Assembly: GCF_029714365.1 (NCBI RefSeq)
Contig: NZ_CP121660.1
Location: 1,240,001-1,304,000, forward strand
Length of the DNA stretch: 64,000 nt
From: Sinorhizobium terangae
GTDB lineage: Bacteria; Pseudomonadota; Alphaproteobacteria; Rhizobiales; Rhizobiaceae
Reading direction: 5' to 3'
Shown here in pieces: positions 37,273 to 45,968 of this stretch; the first letter of the stretch is position 1; each line of letters opens with the position of its first letter. The notes under the pieces are model-generated. The model saw nothing but the letters and a program-made list of their open reading frames with translations. It was not told where the DNA came from and made no database searches. The position numbers and the translations under genes were made by a program.

Positions 37273-38502
37273 TTACTTGTACTGTTCGAGTTCGCCGGCA
37301 GCCTTCTTCAAAGCATCGGCCGGCTCCGCCTTGCCCGTGACGACCGACTGCACCATGTCGATCATTGCGTTCTGAAAGCCCTTGTAATCCGTGAAGAGCG
37401 GCTCTGGACCGCCATAGCCAATGCCGTCGATCAACGGCTTCCAGGATGGGTCGGCCTTGACGAATTCGTCGACCTTCGGGGACGGGCGCAGCGGCGTCAG
37501 CCCTGCGCCGCCCTGCAACTCGTACTCGCCCTGCGGTCCCGGCGAGGTGATGAACTTCGCGAACTCGATCGCCTTTTCCTCGACGCCGGTACCCTTGAAG
37601 ATCGCCAGGCTGTCCGTGATCAGGAGCGTCCCTTCACCCTTGGCCGAAGGGCCGAGCGGCAGCGGCGCGATGCCCCAGTTGATCTTCGTGTCCTTGAGCA
37701 GCGCAGCCGCGCCGGAGCCCGACTGGATCATGCCAGCCTTGCCGTCAAGGAAGATGGCACGGATTTCGTTCTGCTCGTAAGCGGTCGCTCCTTCGACCGA
37801 ATAGGGCGTGATGTCCTTGTAAGCCTGCAGCGCAGCCAGCACTTCCGGGCTGTCCACCACAATCTTGTCGCCGTCGATGACCTTGCCGTTGTTGGTGTAA
37901 ACCCAGTGCATGAACTGGTGCATCGTGTTGTCGAAGGTCTTGGCCGGCAGACCATAGCCCGCAATGCCGGTCTTTTCCTTGATCTGCTTGGCAAAGGCGA
38001 TCTCTTCGGCCCAGGTCTTCGGCGGCGTTTCCGGGTCGAGGCCCGCCTGCTTGAAGAGGTCCTTGTTCCAATAGAGCGCCTTGGTCGAGAATGCGATCGG
38101 CACGCCCCACTGGTTATCCTCGAAGGTCACCGTGTCGACGATGTTCGGATAGTAGCTCTTCTTCTCTTCCTCGGTCATGGGGACCGGAACGATCATATCG
38201 TTCTCGGCGAACTCCTTGAGTGTGCGGGACCCCACATAGGCCATGCCGACCGGCGTACCGGCCGCAGCAAGTGTCGTCGCCTTGTCCTGGCACTGGGCCC
38301 AGCCGACGACTTCCGGTACCACCTTCCAGCCGGCGTTCTTGCCTTCCCATTCCTTGATGTATTTCTCGTGGATCGGATCGATCTTGTCGCCGCAGTAGAT
38401 CCAGCTGATCTCCTGGTCGGCGGCCTGCGCGGCAACGCTCCCGAGCGCGGTCGAACCGAGCAAGGCAAGCGTTAGAAAAGCAGTCTTGTAAGCAATGGTC
38501 AC
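37273..38502 (-). CDS. ABC sugar-binding periplasmic protein (family 1)
   Basis: A 409-residue extracellular solute-binding protein. The signal peptide is hydrophobic (FLTLALLGSTALGSVAAQA, cleavage after QAA near residue 28). Mature-domain motifs WGVPIAFSTKALYWNKDLF and the GYGLPAK region are typical of CUT1 sugar receptors. The substrate is not identifiable. Gene order Gfo/Idh dehydrogenase, two permeases, receptor, ATPase suggests uptake and oxidation of a sugar or polyol. Confidence 0.88.
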   Translation of the reverse strand: MTIAYKTAFLTLALLGSTALGSVAAQAADQEISWIYCGDKIDPIHEKYIKEWEGKNAGWKVVPEVVGWAQCQDKATTLAAAGTPVGMAYVGSRTLKEFAENDMIVPVPMTEEEKKSYYPNIVDTVTFEDNQWGVPIAFSTKALYWNKDLFKQAGLDPETPPKTWAEEIAFAKQIKEKTGIAGYGLPAKTFDNTMHQFMHWVYTNNGKVIDGDKIVVDSPEVLAALQAYKDITPYSVEGATAYEQNEIRAIFLDGKAGMIQSGSGAAALLKDTKINWGIAPLPLGPSAKGEGTLLITDSLAIFKGTGVEEKAIEFAKFITSPGPQGEYELQGGAGLTPLRPSPKVDEFVKADPSWKPLIDGIGYGGPEPLFTDYKGFQNAMIDMVQSVVTGKAEPADALKKAAGELEQYK

Positions 38503-38530
38503 GATGGAACTCCCCTTCTTTGGTGGTTGC

Positions 38531-39388
38531 TTATTGTTTCACCGCGCCGGCGGTCAGGCCGCTGACGAGATAGCGTTGCAGGAAGAAAATGACGACGACG
38601 GCCGGCGCAATGCCGACGAAGCTAGCGGCCATCAGTTCGTTCCAGACCACTTCCTGCCGGCCGAAATAGGCGAAGAGACCCACGGGCAACGGCATGTACT
38701 CGGTCTTGGAATTGAAGGTCAGCGCGAAGATGAACTGCTGGGCGTAGGAGCCGATGAAGGTGGTGATCGCGACGACGGTGATGCCCGGCATGGCGATCGG
38801 CAGGATCACCCGGCGAAGCGTGTAGAAGTGACTGGCGCCGTCGACGAAGGCAGCCTCGTCCAGTTCCCGGGGGATACGCATCATGTAGGTGCGCAAGAGC
38901 CAGATCGCCGAGGGAATGAGGAAGGCGACGCCCGGCACGATCATGGCGAAATAGGTGTTGAGCACGCCGAAGCTGCGCATCAGTCGGAAGAGCGGGATCA
39001 ACAGCACTGCGCCGGAAAACATGTTGACCGCGAGGAAGGCCGCAAGCAGCGGCCCGCTACCGCGGAACCTGAAGCGCGCAAATGCATAGGCAGCCGGCAC
39101 CACCAGTGCCAGCACGACCGCGGTGACGATGATGGAAACGAAGAATGAGTTGAAGATATAGCGGGCGAAGCCTGGCACGCTCACCCACATGGTCCTGTAG
39201 GCAGCAAAGGACCCATTCTCCGGCCAAAAGCGGTAGGGCGATGAAAAGAGCAGGCTGAGCGGCTTCAGCGACACCAGGAAGCCTTCGACAAATGGTGCGA
39301 GAATAAAGCTCAGGAAGACGAAGATCCCCGCATAGATTCCGACGAGCTCGTACCAGCGGTAGCGATTGATCAAGGCCGGCTGGCTCAT
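38531..39388 (-). CDS. ABC sugar transporter permease, MalG type
   Basis: A 285-residue inner-membrane protein with six predicted helices. The ATPase-docking EAA loop is DEAAFVDGASHFYTLRRVIL. It overlaps the other permease by 4 bases and precedes the receptor gene by 28 bases. Partner subunits are encoded on both sides; nothing abnormal. Confidence 0.9.
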   Translation of the reverse strand: MSQPALINRYRWYELVGIYAGIFVFLSFILAPFVEGFLVSLKPLSLLFSSPYRFWPENGSFAAYRTMWVSVPGFARYIFNSFFVSIIVTAVVLALVVPAAYAFARFRFRGSGPLLAAFLAVNMFSGAVLLIPLFRLMRSFGVLNTYFAMIVPGVAFLIPSAIWLLRTYMMRIPRELDEAAFVDGASHFYTLRRVILPIAMPGITVVAITTFIGSYAQQFIFALTFNSKTEYMPLPVGLFAYFGRQEVVWNELMAASFVGIAPAVVVIFFLQRYLVSGLTAGAVKQ

Positions 39389-40269
39389 CGGCTTTCTCCC
39401 GAGGCAAGGCGGTGGGTGACGCGGAAGTAGAGCAGGCAGAAAATCGACAGAAAGATGCAGATCACCACGGCGCGCGCTGCACCTTCGCCGTATTTCTTCG
39501 AGCCGATGGCCGTTCGATACGTGTCGATGATCATCGTCGTCGTGTCACCGTTCGGGCCGCCCTGAGTCAGAATCCAGATGATGTCGAACGAGTTGAAGGT
39601 GGCGATCAGCGACAGCATCGACATGGTGATCATCGCCGGAACAAGCAGCGGGAGCGTGATGCGGCGAAAGCGGTAGAAGCGGCCGGCCCCGTCCGTCCAT
39701 GCCGCCTCGTAAAGATCCTGCGGGATCGCCTGGATCGAGGCCAGGAGATAGAGCGTCACCAGCGGCACGCCGATCCAGACGTCGGTGATGATCGTTGCCC
39801 AGAATGCCGTTGAACCGTGCGCGAGGAAGGCGATCGGGCCGTCGACAAGGCCCATGTTCTGCAGCACGCCGGAAATCATCCCGAACTGGCCGTTGTACAT
39901 CCAGCCCCACATGAAGATGCCGATTGCCATCGGCACGATCCACGGCGGCATGGTCAGGACGCGAAAGAGCGCACGCCCAGGTACGGCGGCGTTCAGCATG
40001 ACGGCGCCGAAGGTGCCGATGATCATCTTGATCGAGACGGAAAAGAAGGTCCAAACGAATGTCCGGACGATCACTTCCGCGAAAGTCCTGTTGAAGATCT
40101 TGTCGTAGTTGACCGTGCCCACCCACTTGGTCGTCTTCTTCAGCGAAGCATCTGTAAACGACAGGATGAACGTGTCGACGAGCGGATAGGCAACGATGAC
40201 CGAGACATAGAGCAAGGCGGGAAGAAGCAGGATCCAGGCGAAGATGACGGTGCTGCGCCGAACGCTCAT
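39385..40269 (-). CDS. ABC sugar transporter permease, MalF type
   Basis: A 294-residue inner-membrane protein with six predicted helices and the EAA loop YEAAWTDGAGRFYRFRRITL. The start at 40269 has GGTGAGG just upstream; the frame to 40293 enters the preceding gene. It begins 13 bases after the Gfo/Idh gene stop and overlaps the MalG-type permease. Confidence 0.9.
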   Translation of the reverse strand: MSVRRSTVIFAWILLLPALLYVSVIVAYPLVDTFILSFTDASLKKTTKWVGTVNYDKIFNRTFAEVIVRTFVWTFFSVSIKMIIGTFGAVMLNAAVPGRALFRVLTMPPWIVPMAIGIFMWGWMYNGQFGMISGVLQNMGLVDGPIAFLAHGSTAFWATIITDVWIGVPLVTLYLLASIQAIPQDLYEAAWTDGAGRFYRFRRITLPLLVPAMITMSMLSLIATFNSFDIIWILTQGGPNGDTTTMIIDTYRTAIGSKKYGEGAARAVVICIFLSIFCLLYFRVTHRLASGESR

Positions 40270-40282
40270 GCTCCTCACCCTC

Positions 40283-41440
40283 TCAGGCCGCACGGGCGTG
40301 CAGGGCTTCGTCGAAGCGGTCCCAGAGCGGTCTCAAATCGACGACCGCCCTCTTCATCCGCGCCTCGTCCATGGAAAGCGCCAAGATGCCGGCCTCCAGC
40401 GCATCGAGCGGTGAGACCGGCAGCGGCCCCTCGTCTCGGACGTGGGCGATGATCTCGGCCGCCATCTGCTCGTCGGCGCCGTAATGCTGCGAAAGCTCCG
40501 TCGCGGCATAGCGCTTCTCGACCACCTTCTTGCCGGAGAGCACTTCATGGACATCGAGATAGCCGCGGATGAAGTCGCCTTCGGCCATGCCGCGCGATCC
40601 CATCACGCAGAAGCGGCGGAACTGGTCCGGCACGTTCAGGTTGGTGTGGAAATTCATCGCAACGCCGTTGGCGTATTCGATGATCGCAACCTGATAGTCG
40701 ATGATGTCGCCATCGCTGTCGAAGACCCTGTCCGATCCGAGCCACCCGCTTGGCTTGCGGTGGAAGAGCTGCAGATCGTTGATGCCTTCGCGGGCGGGAT
40801 CGTTGGCAGGAATGAAGCTCTTGCGGCCGCCGAAGCTTGCGACCCGTTCGGGCCGGGCGCCGACGACACCGTTATAGAGATCGAGGTCATGGCAGCATTT
40901 TTCGAGCATGAAGCTGCCGGCGTAGCGTCCATAGCGGCGCCAGTCACGCATGAAAAATGCGCCATGATAGGGTTCGATATGTTCCGAGGCCTCGATCGAA
41001 ACGACCTGGCCGAGCGTTCCCGCGGCCTGGGCGGCGCGAAGGTCGCGATACAGCGGCGCGTAGCGCAGCACGAGGCCGACCATCAGGCGGTCGTGACCGT
41101 GCTTCGCCAAAAGCCCGGCAAGCTCAAGGCTCTGTTCGATCGTACTGACGATCGGCTTCTCACAGAAGATCTTGAGACCAGCCTCTAGGCCGATGCGGAT
41201 ATGATCGAGATGCATGTGGTTGGGCGAGCCGATCATCAGCAGATCGAGCTTCTCGCTGGCGATCAGTTCCTCAGGCGATCCATAGGCCTTGCCGGCGGGA
41301 ATGCCTTTTTCGACGAGGGTTGCGAGGCCGGCGGGCGCCGGGTCGACATAGCCGGCGATCTCGAAGCTTTCGTCGATCGCCTTGAAAACGTAGCCCAGAT
41401 AGCCAAGACGGAATCCGAGTCCGATTATACCGACTTTCAT
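40283..41440 (-). CDS. Gfo/Idh/MocA family oxidoreductase
   Basis: A 385-residue NAD(P)-dependent dehydrogenase. The N-terminal Rossmann segment is MKVGIIGLGFRLGYLGYV, with the family EKPIVST motif (Lys in the active site) and the C-terminal alpha/beta domain carrying SFMLEKCCHDLDLYN, where the catalytic His follows the Cys pair. It is the first gene of the sugar transporter operon. The start at 41440 has AAGGGAA upstream; a 38-residue longer frame crosses the AT-rich promoter. Confidence 0.87.
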   Translation of the reverse strand: MKVGIIGLGFRLGYLGYVFKAIDESFEIAGYVDPAPAGLATLVEKGIPAGKAYGSPEELIASEKLDLLMIGSPNHMHLDHIRIGLEAGLKIFCEKPIVSTIEQSLELAGLLAKHGHDRLMVGLVLRYAPLYRDLRAAQAAGTLGQVVSIEASEHIEPYHGAFFMRDWRRYGRYAGSFMLEKCCHDLDLYNGVVGARPERVASFGGRKSFIPANDPAREGINDLQLFHRKPSGWLGSDRVFDSDGDIIDYQVAIIEYANGVAMNFHTNLNVPDQFRRFCVMGSRGMAEGDFIRGYLDVHEVLSGKKVVEKRYAATELSQHYGADEQMAAEIIAHVRDEGPLPVSPLDALEAGILALSMDEARMKRAVVDLRPLWDRFDEALHARAA

Positions 41441-41536
41441 GCTCGCGCTGTTCCCTTGCCTTTTGGCGTAATTTATTTTCGTAGACTGAGATAGATTTTT
41501 CAGGGCGTCAACAAAAAATCGGCCATTCCGGCGAAA

Positions 41537-41555
41537 TGTGAAATTCATTTTCACA
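41537..41555. promoter_or_regulatory. Putative operator upstream of the Gfo/ABC operon
   Basis: TGTGAAA-TTCAT-TTTCACA is a perfect 7-bp inverted repeat with 5-base spacer, 97 bases before the start of the Gfo/Idh gene. It sits next to AT-rich sequence and may also affect nothing on the other side, where the preceding transport operon ends at 41615. The regulator is unknown. Confidence 0.5.
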
Positions 41556-41614
41556 ATCGCGCCAAACTGCTGCTGTTACGACTTCTGCGAGCAGTGGCAA
41601 GTCGTCCGGATGGT

Positions 41615-42352
41615 CTAGGCGCGCACCCGGCCGGAAAGGAATCTCTCGAATGCCTGAAGCCCATCATGGATGAGCACGGCCAGCGCGGCGACGATGAGGC
41701 CGCCTTGAAGCACGAAGGCGAGGTTGTTCGACTGCAGACCGGCGATGATGACTTCCCCGAGCGTCTTGGCCGCAACGGTCGACCCGATCGTTGCGGTCGC
41801 AAGACTGATCACGACGGACAATCGGATCCCCGTCAGGATCACCGGCAGCGCCAGGGGAAGCTCAATGTTGAAAAGCCGCTGGCGCTCCGTCATACCCGCG
41901 CCGCGTGCAGCCTCCATCACGGCGGGCGGCAGCGTCGTCAAGCCCGTCAGCGCATTCTCGAAGATCGGCAGCAGGCCATAGAGGAAGAGGGCGATCAGCG
42001 TCGGTTTCTCGCCAAAGCCGAAAATCGGCACCGCCAGCGCCAGGACAGCGACCGGCGGAAAGGTCTGGCCGATGTTCACGAGGCTGCGCGAGAGCGGAAG
42101 AAACTCCGCCCCTGCCTTCCGCGTCACGAGGATCGCCAGAGCCACGGCAACGGCAGCCGCGCCAGCCGTTGCGACAAAAACTGTCCTGAGATGCAGCACG
42201 GTCAGCCAGAACAGGCTGCCCTGGTTGTAGATCGCCGGCGCATTTTGCTGAACCAGTGGCCGCAGCAAGGGTTCGAACCAGGAGGGCTGCAGCAGGAAGG
42301 CGAGCAACAGCAGCAGGACAGCAATCCGGGCGAGCTTGGGTAGCCACGCCAT
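41615..42352 (-). CDS. Osmoprotectant ABC transporter permease, YehW type
   Basis: A 245-residue permease of the OpuC/YehW class, with five to six hydrophobic segments and the docking loop MEAARGAGMTERQRLFNIEL. It starts at 42352 with TGATG overlap of the ATPase stop, so the longer frame to 42454 is rejected. It is last in the order receptor, long permease, ATPase, short permease, which matches the YehZYXW (OsmF) system in both order and protein sizes. Confidence 0.85.
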   Translation of the reverse strand: MAWLPKLARIAVLLLLLAFLLQPSWFEPLLRPLVQQNAPAIYNQGSLFWLTVLHLRTVFVATAGAAAVAVALAILVTRKAGAEFLPLSRSLVNIGQTFPPVAVLALAVPIFGFGEKPTLIALFLYGLLPIFENALTGLTTLPPAVMEAARGAGMTERQRLFNIELPLALPVILTGIRLSVVISLATATIGSTVAAKTLGEVIIAGLQSNNLAFVLQGGLIVAALAVLIHDGLQAFERFLSGRVRA

Positions 42353-43290
42353 CACCGTGGCCTCGCCGCCCGTTTTGCCAAGCCTTCGAGGCTGACCTTG
42401 CCGAGGATGGCGCCGTCCGGCGCGGCAACCGGCAGCGCAGATCGCCCGGACCACAGGAGCTCGGAGAGCGCCTCGCGCTGGCTGAGCGTCGCCGGTATCG
42501 GCGCGCCTTCGGCCGAGCCGGGCTCGACCGCATCCGCGGCCGTGTCGATCGCCAGCAGCCGGAATGGCCGCTCGCTGGTGCCGATCAGCGTTTCCACGAA
42601 AGGTGTCGCGGGTTTGACCAGCATCTCGGCCGGTGTCGCGTATTGCACGACCTCGCCCTTGTCCATCACGGCGATCCTGTCGGCGAGGTGAAACGCCTCT
42701 TCCATGTCATGGGTGACGAGGATGATGGTCGTGCCGAAGTGTCTCTGGATCGCGACGAGGTCGTCCTGCGCCTTGGAGCGGATGATCGGATCGAGGGCGC
42801 CGAAGGGTTCGTCCATCAGAAGCACGTTCGGCTCGGCGGCGAGCGCGCGCGCAACGCCGACCCGCTGCTGCTGGCCTCCGGAAAGCTCATGCGGATAGCG
42901 CGGGCCAAAGGCCGCAGAATCGAGCTGGAACAGCGTCAGCAGTTCCTCGACCTTCGCGTCGATGCGCTTCCTGTCCCAGCCGAGGAGCGTCGGGACCGTG
43001 GCGATGTTCTGGGCGACCGTGCGGTGTGGAAACAGCCCGTGGCCCTGGATGGCGTAGCCGATCCTGCGGCGAAGCTCGAAATCCGGCAGGGCGCGGTTAT
43101 CCTGGCCATCGATCCTGATCGTGCCCGAAGTCGGCTCGACCAGCCGGTTGACCATTCTGATCAGCGTCGTCTTGCCCGAGCCGGAGGTGCCGACGATCAC
43201 GGTGATCGTATGCGGTTCGACGGTCAGCGACACGTCGTCGACAACGGTCGTGTTGCCATAGCGCTTGGTAACCTGTTCGATTTCGATCAT
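42352..43290 (-). CDS. Osmoprotectant ABC transporter ATP-binding protein, YehX/OpuCA type
   Basis: A 312-residue ATPase with Walker A GTSGSGKTT (34-42), signature LSGGQQQRVGVARAL and Walker B VLLMDEPFGALDP. A C-terminal extension (about 240-312, LLAIDTAADA to KVSLEGLAKR) looks like one partial CBS module, the element that senses ionic strength in OpuA-type systems. It overlaps the long permease by 4 bases and the short one by 1. Confidence 0.9.
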   Translation of the reverse strand: MIEIEQVTKRYGNTTVVDDVSLTVEPHTITVIVGTSGSGKTTLIRMVNRLVEPTSGTIRIDGQDNRALPDFELRRRIGYAIQGHGLFPHRTVAQNIATVPTLLGWDRKRIDAKVEELLTLFQLDSAAFGPRYPHELSGGQQQRVGVARALAAEPNVLLMDEPFGALDPIIRSKAQDDLVAIQRHFGTTIILVTHDMEEAFHLADRIAVMDKGEVVQYATPAEMLVKPATPFVETLIGTSERPFRLLAIDTAADAVEPGSAEGAPIPATLSQREALSELLWSGRSALPVAAPDGAILGKVSLEGLAKRAARPR

Positions 43291-44474
43291 GCGGTATTGC
43301 CCTGGTTACGGTCCGTTACGGTCATTTCGATCAAGGCGTCGAGCACGATCGCCGCCGCAAAGGCCAGGACGACGGTCGGCACAGCGCCGAGCAGCACGAG
43401 GTCCATCGCCGTCTGGCCTATGCCCTGGAAGACGAAGACGCCGAAACCGCCGCCGCCGATAAGGGCGGCGATGGTTGCGAGTCCGATGTTCTGGACGAGC
43501 ACGATGCGGATGCCGGTGAGGATCACCGGAAAGGCGAGCGGAAACTCGATGCCGGCAAGTCGCTGCCAGTCGGTCATACCGATGCCGCGAGCAGCGTCGT
43601 TGGCGTCGCGCGGGACGCCGGCGAGCCCGACCACCGTATTGGCGACGACGGGCAGCAAGGAATAGAGAAACAACGCGACAAAAGCGGGCGCGACGCCGAT
43701 GCCGCGAATGCCGATGGCCGCGGCACCCGGCACATGTGTCGCGATCCAGCCGAGCGGAGCGATCAGGATGCCGAAAAGCGCGATCGACGGAATTGTCTGG
43801 ATGGCGTTGAGAACGTTCAGCACGCTGGCGCGCAACACCTCCACCCGATGGCAAAGCACGCCTAGCGGCAAGCCGATGACGGTCGCCGCCGCGAGCGATC
43901 CGAGCGCGAGCGTTACGTGCCGCCCCGCCTCCTTCCAGAAGGTGTCGACGCGGCTTGCATATTCCTTCAGGATGGAGAGTCCGTCCCAGCCGCCGGCTAT
44001 CAGCATAGCACCGGCGGCCGCAAGAACCGAAACAAGAAAGAGGAGGCGGATGACGGGCCCGGGATTCAGGCGTGTCAGCGCATCGGCAACCAGAAGTGAG
44101 AAGGCGAAAACCATCACCCAGAAGCCCGAGGCCGGCGAAACGCGGGCATAGGTGTTTTCCGGCGGCGTCAGATGATTGGCGGCCATTCCGATCAGAATGC
44201 CAAGCGCGACGAGAGCGGCAAAAGCCGCAGCCATTCGTACCAGGTTCGGCGTCTTGAAGAGGGCAACCGCCGCAGCCAACGCGATGAGGCCAAGAAGCGT
44301 GTATCCGAGCGATGGCGGCAAGGCCTCCAGAATTGCCTTCGCCTCACCCTGGACGATCCGGTTGGCCCGGAAGGTTGCAAACGGCGCAAGGAGCGCGCCG
44401 TAGCCAGCGAGCGCAGCAATGACGACGCCGAGCTTGTCGACGCGGAAGGGCAAGCGTTCCTTTCCTTGGATCAT
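43287..44474 (-). CDS. Osmoprotectant ABC transporter permease, YehY type
   Basis: A 395-residue permease, longer than usual because the N-terminal half adds about four extra membrane helices before the standard permease domain (about 180-390, with NDAARGIGMTDWQRLAGIEF as docking loop). That two-part architecture is the YehY hallmark. It is separated from the receptor gene by 189 bases containing a palindromic repeat. Confidence 0.87.
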   Translation of the reverse strand: MIQGKERLPFRVDKLGVVIAALAGYGALLAPFATFRANRIVQGEAKAILEALPPSLGYTLLGLIALAAAVALFKTPNLVRMAAAFAALVALGILIGMAANHLTPPENTYARVSPASGFWVMVFAFSLLVADALTRLNPGPVIRLLFLVSVLAAAGAMLIAGGWDGLSILKEYASRVDTFWKEAGRHVTLALGSLAAATVIGLPLGVLCHRVEVLRASVLNVLNAIQTIPSIALFGILIAPLGWIATHVPGAAAIGIRGIGVAPAFVALFLYSLLPVVANTVVGLAGVPRDANDAARGIGMTDWQRLAGIEFPLAFPVILTGIRIVLVQNIGLATIAALIGGGGFGVFVFQGIGQTAMDLVLLGAVPTVVLAFAAAIVLDALIEMTVTDRNQGNTA

Positions 44475-44525
44475 GCCATCACCCGTGGCGTTTCAGGAGT
44501 CGCCCGTCCGGTCGGATGGACTGCT

Positions 44526-44625
44526 GCATGATTCCTTAAATCGGAATCGATTAAGGACAAAATCATGCGGCAGTTCGATTTGCTACAGCGTCCTTTGCGC
44601 ATCTGACTGGACGCGTGGGCTGCAG
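44526..44625. repeat. RIME-like nested palindromic repeat, copy B
   Basis: Two modules. The first has outer arms GCATGATT (44526-44533) and AATCATGC (44561-44568) around an inner CCTTAAATCG and CGATTAAGG pair. The second begins CTACAGCG (44583) and ends in GGGCTGCAG (44625), a degenerate form of the 15-58 repeat. It lies within the operon after the receptor gene, so its RNA form may act as a processing or stabilising structure. Confidence 0.7.
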
Positions 44626-44663
44626 GAGGCGCCCGTCTGGACGTGCGCCCTCCCTTCGTCACA

Positions 44664-45575
44664 TCATTTCAGAAAGCCGTTCTTCTTCAAGAAGTCCTCG
44701 GCAACGGCCTTGGCCGGCTCGCCGCCAACCTGGACGCGCCCATTAAGCTCCTGCAGCGTCACGAGGTCGAGCTTTTCGAAGACCGGTTTCAGCAATTCCT
44801 CGATCTGCGGGTTTTCCTTGAGCACCGCTTCGCGGATGATCGGTGCCGGCTGATAGATCGGCTGGACGCTCTTGTCGTCTTCGAGCACGACGAGGCCGGA
44901 AGGCGCAATGCCGCCATCGGTGCCGTAGACCATCGCGGCGTTGGCGCCGTTCGTCTGATTTGCAGCCGCGGCAATCGTCGCCGATGTATCGCCGCCTGAC
45001 AGCGTGATCAGTTGGTCGGGCTTAAGCTTGAAGGAATATGTTGTCTGGAACGCCGGAAGCGCCGCGGCCGAGTTGACGAATTCGGACGAGGCCGCAAGCT
45101 TGACCTCGCCGCCGCCCGAGACATATTTGCCGAAGTCGGAGAGCGTCTTGAGCTTGTTGGCCTCTACGACCTCCTTGCGGAGCGCGATCGCCCAGGTGTT
45201 GTTGGCGGGCGACGGGGTCAGCCAAACGATCTTGTTGGCGTCATAGTCGAGCTTCTTTGCCTGCTCATAGGCCTTGGCAGCATCTTTCCAGGCCGGATCG
45301 TCCGCCTTCTCGAAGAAGAACGCTGCATTGCCGGTATATTCGGGATAAATGTCGATCTCCCCGGCGGTAATCGCCTTGCGCACCACTGGTGTCGCGCCAA
45401 GCTGAACACGGTCCGTGGTCTTGATACCGTTGGCATTGAGGACGGCGAGAATGATATTGCCGAGCACGCCCCCTTCCGTATCGATTTTCGAGGAAACGAC
45501 GACATCGGCCTCAGCCGCAGCGGCGGTGAGCGCGATGGCAAGGGCAGTACCGATAACAGTCTTGATCAGGCGCAT
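44664..45575 (-). CDS. Osmoprotectant-binding periplasmic protein, OsmF/YehZ type
   Basis: A 303-residue OpuAC-type receptor with a short signal peptide (cleavage after EADV near residue 23). The segment ITAGEIDIYPEYTGNAAFF is diagnostic of the OsmF/OpuCC group, which binds betaines, choline-like or related solutes. It is first in its operon and is separated from the permease by a repeat. Substrate not assignable, but compatible with the osmolyte theme of the window. Confidence 0.88.
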   Translation of the reverse strand: MRLIKTVIGTALAIALTAAAAEADVVVSSKIDTEGGVLGNIILAVLNANGIKTTDRVQLGATPVVRKAITAGEIDIYPEYTGNAAFFFEKADDPAWKDAAKAYEQAKKLDYDANKIVWLTPSPANNTWAIALRKEVVEANKLKTLSDFGKYVSGGGEVKLAASSEFVNSAAALPAFQTTYSFKLKPDQLITLSGGDTSATIAAAANQTNGANAAMVYGTDGGIAPSGLVVLEDDKSVQPIYQPAPIIREAVLKENPQIEELLKPVFEKLDLVTLQELNGRVQVGGEPAKAVAEDFLKKNGFLK

Positions 45576-45797
45576 GATTGTCTCCCTCGTTCTGGTCTCG
45601 CAGTTTGATCACGGATTCTCCGCTGGGTCGGCGTAAGCCATTCCATATATGTCAGGGTTCGGCGAAAAATAGAGCGGGTTGCGTGTCCGCGCCTACGGTT
45701 GAATTCTCCGGCAGACGCACTCTCCTATTGGACATTGCAATCGATACCGTTCTCAGCCACTCTCCCCTCAGCGCATGGAATTGTTTCGGGGGAAACC

Positions 45798-45968
45798 ATG
45801 TCCGTCAAGATTTTCGCGCTTTTGATTGGTGTGGTGGCGGGGCTTTGTGCCATGACCGCGCCCGCCGCCGTCTGCATCGCGGCCGATGCGGGCTGGCTGC
45901 CAATTGCCCTTCTCCAAGCTCTGATCGCAATTCTGCTAACCTTCCGGGTGGTGTCCTCCGTGTCATGA
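45798..45968 (+). pseudogene. Truncated DUF4126-like membrane protein remnant
   Basis: A 56-residue frame, MSVKIFALLIGVVAGLCAM followed by TAPAAVCIAADAGW, matches the N-terminal start of DUF4126 family proteins (usual length about 150 or more). The rest is missing and replaced by a short hydrophobic tail, LLQALIAILLTFRVV. It has GGGGGAAACC before the ATG and its stop overlaps the next gene's ATG (ATGA), so it is probably still translated. It could also be a genuine two-helix small protein; truncation by internal deletion is my reading. Confidence 0.55.
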